Positions 34,342 through 38,389 of a DNA stretch of 38,389 bases are shown one piece after another; the stretch's first letter is position 1; every line of letters begins with the position of its first letter. A program made the translations under genes and the position numbers. This DNA comes from Actinomadura physcomitrii. Its GTDB lineage: Bacteria > Actinomycetota > Actinomycetes > Streptosporangiales > Streptosporangiaceae. The stretch covers positions 1 to 38,389 of the forward strand of contig NZ_WBMS02000046.1 in the NCBI RefSeq assembly GCF_008923205.2. The letters are read 5' to 3'. The notes below the pieces were generated by a model. It did not search any database and was not told where the DNA came from. It saw only the letters and a list, made by a program, of their open reading frames with translations.

Positions 34342-34869
34342 GTGTCCCACGATGTCCTGCCCAGCACTCCCGGCTTCGCGGACCTGCCCGCCCGCACCCT
34401 CGGCAAGCGCGAGCTGCGCGCGCTCGTGGACGACCTCGCGGAGCGGCCGGAGCTATGGCGGCGGCACGTCGCGTTCCCGGAGGACGGCCACCGGCACTAC
34501 GCCTCGCTCTACCGGGACGAGCACGTGGACGTGTGGCTGCTGTGCTGGACGCCGGACGACGACACCGGCTGGCACGACCACGACGTGTCCTCGGGCGCGG
34601 TCCGCGTCGTCACCGGCGCCATCGAGGAGAGCAACCCGCGCATCGGCGGCGCGCACGTCGGCACGGTCGTCACCGAGGGCGGCTCGTTCTGCTTCGGCCC
34701 CGACCACATCCACCGGCTGACCGGGGTGGCCGACGCGAGCGTCTCCATCCACGCCTACTCGCCCCCGCTGTGGCGGATGGGCCAGTACTCCATCGACGAC
34801 TCCGGCGTGATGCGCCGGCTGTCCGTCAGCTACGCCGACGAACTCCGCCCCCAAGACGCCCCCGAGTGA
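34342..34869 (+). CDS. cysteine-dioxygenase-type cupin
   Basis: The 175-residue protein is a thiol-dioxygenase cupin. The metal ligands are His78 and His80 (GWHDHD) and His124 (DHIHRLTG), with SIHAYSPPL giving the active-site Tyr139 seen in cysteine dioxygenases. The family oxidises thiols such as cysteine, 3-mercaptopropionate or mercaptosuccinate to sulfinates with O2 and non-haem iron. An Arg or Gln that would discriminate cysteine from mercaptopropionate cannot be assigned by eye. GTG 34342 follows AAAGGAG (strong ribosome site, 6-7 nt). It is divergent from, and probably repressed by, the LacI regulator; a role in sulfur from an imported thiol compound is an inference from context. Confidence 0.85.
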   Translation: MSHDVLPSTPGFADLPARTLGKRELRALVDDLAERPELWRRHVAFPEDGHRHYASLYRDEHVDVWLLCWTPDDDTGWHDHDVSSGAVRVVTGAIEESNPRIGGAHVGTVVTEGGSFCFGPDHIHRLTGVADASVSIHAYSPPLWRMGQYSIDDSGVMRRLSVSYADELRPQDAPE

Positions 34870-34879
34870 CCCCGAGGGA

Positions 34880-34918
34880 CTCCGGCGGGTCCGACCGGGG
34901 GAGGCGGGCCCGCCGGAG
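34880..34918 (+). terminator. 10-bp hairpin directly after the cupin gene
   Basis: CTCCGGCGGG (34880-34889) and CCCGCCGGAG (34909-34918) pair exactly with a 19-nt loop, beginning 11 bp after the cupin stop. No T-run follows. It is the first of two tandem hairpins between the convergent genes. Confidence 0.6.
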
Positions 34919-34920
34919 GA

Positions 34921-34960
34921 GGGTGGCCGTCCGATGCCCGCTCACATCGGACGGCCACCC
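34921..34960. terminator. 16-bp perfect hairpin, probable bidirectional terminator
   Basis: Arms 34921-34936 and 34945-34960 are exact reverse complements with an 8-nt loop. It lies between the convergent cupin and membrane-protein genes and includes the stop codon of the latter (34942-34944). It is the likely end signal for both. Confidence 0.85.
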
Positions 34961-36195
34961 ACATCTCCTTCAGCACGGTCCTTCCCGGGAACGTCACACC
35001 CCGGCGCGGTCGTTCGCGGGGGCGTCGTCGCGAAGCGGCGGTCGATCCACCGGTCCGTGAGGGCGCAGACGGTGACGGCCACGGCGAAGCAGAGCGCGGC
35101 GGCGCGGAGGACGCCTGCCTCGTAGTAGGTGTCGGTCACCAGCAGGACGGCCGCGGCTCCGGCCGCTCCCCCGGCGAGCAGCGCGACGGCGACCTGGGCG
35201 GCCCAGAGCATCGTCCTGCGCGGTCCGGCGCCGGCGAGTCCTTCGCGGAGGGCGTGGACGGCTCCGGCAGCGCAGATGAGCAGGCCGGCGACGCCGGCGA
35301 CGAGCGGTGTCCCGAAGTTCACGCCGTAGCGGACGGCCAGTGCCGGGATGAAGAAGAGGGCGAGCGCCCAGCGCAGCCCGGTGCCGATGGACGCCAACGC
35401 GAGTCCTGTTCCACCGCCCTGAGGTGTCCGCGCGGCCTGGCGGCGGGCCGCCACGAGGATCGCCGCCGTGACGAGCGCGCCTGGCAGGCGTCCGGCGAGA
35501 TGCCCGAGGTTGTAGAGCAGGGCGGTGTCGTAGACGGTCAGGACCAGCTGGCCCAGCGCCCACACCGAGATGGCGAACAGGAGCATCTGCGGGAACGAGG
35601 AGACCGCCGGTGCGTCGGTGTCCTGCCGGGCGAGCCGTTGGACGAGCAAGGGCGTCACCAGGCCGGTGCACACGCGGATGACGATGTCGTCCACCGTGTA
35701 AGGCGTGTGCAGGACCCACTCCACGACGCAGAAGCAGAACGTGTAGGAGAGGGACGCGGCCCACACCATCCATGACGTGGCGACGCGCCGGTACAGGCCA
35801 CGGTCAAACCATCGCAGCACCGTCACGAAGGAGAGGAGCCCGAAGGGCAGTTCCAGGGCCGACGGTATGCGCAGCAGGCACGGCGCGAGCAGCCCCGGGT
35901 CGGGGAAGTGCGCGGCGAACGCGCGCATGGACGACCCGTCCGCCAGCGCGAACCAGCCCTCCGGCACGTAGTGCGTTATGAACGACGCGTCCCCGTCGTG
36001 GACGCGCAGGACGTACACGGTGAAGAGCACTTGGTTGAGGTAGACGAGCGCTACGACCAGTGCGAGGAACGCTTCCGGGCGGGCCCAGGAGCGTCCGCCT
36101 CCTCCGCCGTTGTTGCCCCTCCATACAAGGCACGGTACGAACGCGAGGCTTACCACCGTCGAAGCCACTGCCGCGGCGTCCACCCCCATGGCCAT
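34942..36195 (-). CDS. polytopic membrane protein, unknown function
   Basis: A membrane protein of about 417 residues with roughly ten hydrophobic segments, for example VASTVVSLAFVPCLVW, AFLALVVALVYLNQVLFTVYVL, MLLFAISVWALGQLVLTVY and LVAGVAGLLICAAGAVHALREG. A conserved-looking loop FITHYVPEGWFALADGSSMRAF lies near residue 60. I recognise no named family. ATG 36195 is chosen; ATG 36189 and GTG 36216 are other choices. Starting at 36216 would include a TTA codon (36208-36210). No clear ribosome site is present; it begins 35 bp after the acyltransferase stop and is probably in the same operon, so it may flip or anchor an acyl-modified glycan. Confidence 0.72.
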   Translation of the reverse strand: MAMGVDAAAVASTVVSLAFVPCLVWRGNNGGGGGRSWARPEAFLALVVALVYLNQVLFTVYVLRVHDGDASFITHYVPEGWFALADGSSMRAFAAHFPDPGLLAPCLLRIPSALELPFGLLSFVTVLRWFDRGLYRRVATSWMVWAASLSYTFCFCVVEWVLHTPYTVDDIVIRVCTGLVTPLLVQRLARQDTDAPAVSSFPQMLLFAISVWALGQLVLTVYDTALLYNLGHLAGRLPGALVTAAILVAARRQAARTPQGGGTGLALASIGTGLRWALALFFIPALAVRYGVNFGTPLVAGVAGLLICAAGAVHALREGLAGAGPRRTMLWAAQVAVALLAGGAAGAAAVLLVTDTYYEAGVLRAAALCFAVAVTVCALTDRWIDRRFATTPPRTTAPGCDVPGKDRAEGDVGGRPM

Positions 36196-36229
36196 GACGG
36201 ACAAACATAAGGCCACCAGGGCCGGACGG

Positions 36230-37366
36230 TCACCGGGTGGCGAGTTCGGGCTCCGCTTCGGGGGCGCGCGGGGCGGGCACTTCCTCGGCGGCTGCGGGCG
36301 CCCTTCCCGCCCGGCGGGGCTTCGCGGCACGCAGCGGCTCCAGCGACGCGAGCAGCTGCGCCCGCATCCACTTCGCGCCGGGCTTTTCGATCAGGCGGTG
36401 CACCGCGTAGGCGAGCGCCAGGGACGCCGCGATGGCCGCCGCGAGCGCGGCCCACCGGTTCATGCCGGGGTACAGCGCGTCCAGCAGCGGCAGCGCGAGC
36501 TGCGAGTGGACGAGGTAGAGCGGGTACGTCAGCGCCCCGAGGACGGTCAGCCCGCGCCACCGCAGCCGGCTCAGGCGGCCCGTCGCGACGAGGATCATCA
36601 CCAGGAAGATGCCCGTGACGGCGACCGCGACGGGCAGGTGCGCGGAGCCCTTGAACGCGTGGTCCGCGCGCCAGCCGCCCCAGTGCAGCGCCAGCAGGTA
36701 GGACGCCGCGACGTATCCCCACAGCAGCAGCGTCGGCCCGAACCGGTGGATCATGTACAGGGCCATTCCGGCGATGAAGTACGCGCTCCACGTCGGCACC
36801 AGCATGATCTGCAGGAACTTGCTGCCGGCCTCGTCGGCGAAGACGCCGCCGAACATCCACGCCGTCATGAAGACCAGGCACGACCGGTAGGTGATGCCGA
36901 CCGCGGCGAGGACGGTCGCCAGCACGTAGAAGTGCATCTCGACCCAGAGCGTCCAGTAGACGGCGTCGACGTTCTGGATGCCGAGCCCGCCCTGGAGCAT
37001 CGTCAGGTTCGGCACGACGAGGCCGGGGACGCCGTGCCCCTGCCGGAACACCGCGTACACGACGGCGCCGAGCAGCACGCTCGCCCAGTACGCCGGCATC
37101 AGCCGCACCAGCCGGGAGACGCCGAACTCGCCCGGCGAGCGCCCCCACGCGCTCATGAGGATCACGAAGCCGCTGATGACGAAGAACAGGTCGACGCCGA
37201 GGTAGCCGTACCGGGTGACCGCGCCCAGCGCCGGGAAGACGTCCCGCGCGCGCTCCGGCCACGGCCCCGCGCCGCCGAATCCGGTGAAGTGGTACAGCAC
37301 GACGGCGATCGCCGCCAGGAAGCGGAGCAGGTCGAGTTCGCGGAGCCGCGGGCGTCGGGGGGTCAC
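36230..37366 (-). CDS. AT3-family membrane acyltransferase
   Basis: A 378-residue acyltransferase 3 protein: LRELDLLRFLAAIAVVLYHF (first helix with the catalytic His), GYLGVDLFFVISGFVIL, SRLVRLMPAYW (Arg motif), WTLWVEMHFY and later helices ending with LGALTYPLYLVHSQLALPLL. These enzymes move acetyl or other acyl groups across the membrane to surface sugars, peptidoglycan or antibiotics. The C-terminus after residue 350 is an Ala/Pro/Glu-rich cytoplasmic tail. There is no fused SGNH domain, but a separate SGNH lipoprotein is encoded divergently. GTG 37366 follows GAGAGGG by 8 nt. Confidence 0.92.
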   Translation of the reverse strand: MTPRRPRLRELDLLRFLAAIAVVLYHFTGFGGAGPWPERARDVFPALGAVTRYGYLGVDLFFVISGFVILMSAWGRSPGEFGVSRLVRLMPAYWASVLLGAVVYAVFRQGHGVPGLVVPNLTMLQGGLGIQNVDAVYWTLWVEMHFYVLATVLAAVGITYRSCLVFMTAWMFGGVFADEAGSKFLQIMLVPTWSAYFIAGMALYMIHRFGPTLLLWGYVAASYLLALHWGGWRADHAFKGSAHLPVAVAVTGIFLVMILVATGRLSRLRWRGLTVLGALTYPLYLVHSQLALPLLDALYPGMNRWAALAAAIAASLALAYAVHRLIEKPGAKWMRAQLLASLEPLRAAKPRRAGRAPAAAEEVPAPRAPEAEPELATR

Positions 37367-37530
37367 CGCGGAACCCTCTCGGGGACGGGTTGCGCGGCGC
37401 GGGACGCGGCGTGAGGACGCGGTGAACGGCGGGTGTAGCCGGAGGTGCGGTTTCGCGCGACCGGCGCGTGGAGCGGGAGGGGATCAGTAAGATACCGGTG
37501 CATTCTCACCCGACTCTTTGGTGGTCCTCG

Positions 37531-38295
37531 ATGACATCTCGCCGCGCCCGACGCGGCGCGGCGACCCTTCTGCTGTGCCTGGGCCTGCTCGGCCTGCCCC
37601 TGCTGGCCGGCTGCGGCGGCACCGGCGGGACCGGCTCCCGGACGGCCCGGGCGGACGGCCCGGCCGCGAAGAAGCCGGTCCAGCGGCCGTCGGTGGTGTT
37701 CTTCCTCGGCGACAGCTACACGGTGGGGGACCGCGGCGTCCAGCCGGAGACCACGTACGCGTCGGCGACCGGGCGGCTGCTCGGCTGGCAGGTCATCGTG
37801 GCGGGACGGGCCGGCACCGGCTTCGTGAAGACGGTCTCCGGGCAGGCGTTCCTGCAGCTGTTCGAGAGCCAGCTCGGCTGGCGGCCCGCGCCCGACCTGC
37901 TGATCGTCTCGGGCGGGCACAACGACTGGCGGGTCCCGCCGCCGCGCGTCGCGACGGCGGCGCGCGCGCTGCTCGAGCGGGCCCGGCAGCGGTGGCCCGG
38001 CACGCACATCGTGCTGATGGGCCCGCTGTGGGGCAACGACACGCCGCCGCGCAACGAGCTGGCCATCCGCAACGCGCTGCGGAACCTCGCGACGCAGATG
38101 GCGGTCCCGTTCGTCGACCCGCTCGCGGAGCGGTGGATCACCGGGAACCGGCTGACCCACCAGGGCAACGCGCCGCAGTACATCAAGCGGGACGGGACGC
38201 ACCCGGACGAGGCGGGCCACCGCTACGTCGCGACCCGCCTCACCGCCGACATCAAGCGCCTGGGCCTGACCCACCCCCTCCGCCGCCCCGCCTAA
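37531..38295 (+). CDS. SGNH/GDSL hydrolase lipoprotein
   Basis: A 254-residue lipoprotein: after the Arg-rich start comes LLLCLGLLGLPLLAGCGG, with the lipobox Cys near residue 29. The SGNH domain shows block I FFLGDSYTVG (Ser), the Gly region AGRAGTG, block III SGGHNDW (Asn) and block V DGTHPDEAGH (Asp/His). It would act as an extracytoplasmic esterase or acetyltransferase. Next to an AT3 acyltransferase without its own SGNH domain, the pair may together O-acetylate a surface polymer, as in the fused OafA-type enzymes. ATG 37531 gives a normal signal peptide; upstream in-frame starts exist (37468). TAAGAT (37488-37493) is a possible -10 box. Confidence 0.88.
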   Translation: MTSRRARRGAATLLLCLGLLGLPLLAGCGGTGGTGSRTARADGPAAKKPVQRPSVVFFLGDSYTVGDRGVQPETTYASATGRLLGWQVIVAGRAGTGFVKTVSGQAFLQLFESQLGWRPAPDLLIVSGGHNDWRVPPPRVATAARALLERARQRWPGTHIVLMGPLWGNDTPPRNELAIRNALRNLATQMAVPFVDPLAERWITGNRLTHQGNAPQYIKRDGTHPDEAGHRYVATRLTADIKRLGLTHPLRRPA

Positions 38296-38310
38296 CTTCT
38301 CGTTGAGTTG

Positions 38311-38389
38311 TGGGGGGGGGGGGGGGGTGGGGGGGGGGGGCGCCCCCCCCCCCCCCCCCCACAGGGGGGGGGGGGGGGGGGGGGGGGGG
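38311..38389. other. artificial G/C homopolymer at contig end
   Basis: From about 38311 the sequence is nearly only G runs and one C run. Such sequence does not occur in real genomes at this length and complexity, and is typical of low-quality read ends or two-colour sequencer poly-G. Genuine DNA ends near 38311. Confidence 0.95.

Noticed and set aside
38311..38389. G-quadruplex-like or regulatory homopolymer at the right end
   Set aside because: Long mixed poly-G/poly-C at a contig edge is best explained as a sequencing artefact.

Overview
The window is very GC-rich DNA with gene families and promoter habits of a filamentous actinobacterium. GlgE-pathway genes, a hut operon with HutF, an FBP protein, a PASTA-less Ser/Thr kinase, OpuC-type transport genes and TANNNT-N6-start leaderless promoters all fit the Streptosporangiales (Actinomadura-like). 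That placement is an inference from gene content, not a computed one. The right end is a run of artificial G and C, so the window runs to the edge of a contig. The left end cuts a gene.

Layout. (1) 1-5.7 kb: alpha-glucan metabolism, with the 3' end of treS, maltokinase and glgB. A GntR regulator, a 69-aa orphan protein and a hairpin-rich 369-bp leader sit between mak and glgB. (2) 5.7-12.1 kb: housekeeping and signalling genes: an ACT-domain protein, a Nudix-NYN/PIN fusion, a Ser/Thr kinase, a hotdog thioesterase, an SppA-type peptidase lacking a membrane anchor, a flavin reductase that appears to start at CTG, and a Uma2 nuclease-like protein. (3) 12.1-20 kb: a histidine utilisation operon on the minus strand (hutH, hutU, an M20 amidohydrolase, hutF, hutI) with a divergent IclR regulator. 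A 28-bp perfect inverted repeat lies on the hutU stop codon. (4) 20-27.6 kb: an FUSC exporter and an FBP (EF-G-binding) gene sharing a palindromic control region; a short-variable-arm tRNA with anticodon UAA; an asparagine-synthetase-like enzyme; an XRE-receiver fusion; a secreted PHB-depolymerase-type esterase; and a 57-aa hydrophobic protein. (5) 28-34.9 kb: a four-gene OpuC/ProXVWZ-type ABC transporter operon, divergent from an aromatic-ammonia-lyase homologue whose MIO triad is Gly-Thr-Gly; then a LacI regulator with a clear 21-bp operator and a cysteine-dioxygenase-type cupin. (6) 34.9-38.3 kb: a polytopic membrane protein, an AT3 acyltransferase and a divergent SGNH lipoprotein, which look like the parts of a surface O-acylation system.

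How the genes may work together. The hut genes would take histidine through urocanate, imidazolone propionate, formiminoglutamate and formylglutamate; the M20 amidohydrolase is the natural candidate for the last deformylation because no hutG is seen. The most interesting inference is region 5. A quaternary-amine-type importer faces a lyase that keeps the histidase fold residues but not the MIO triad. This is what a trimethylamine-eliminating lyase, such as an ergothionase acting on ergothioneine, hercynine or a related betaine, would look like. A urocanate pathway and a thiol dioxygenase are encoded nearby. It is a hypothesis, not a demonstrated system.
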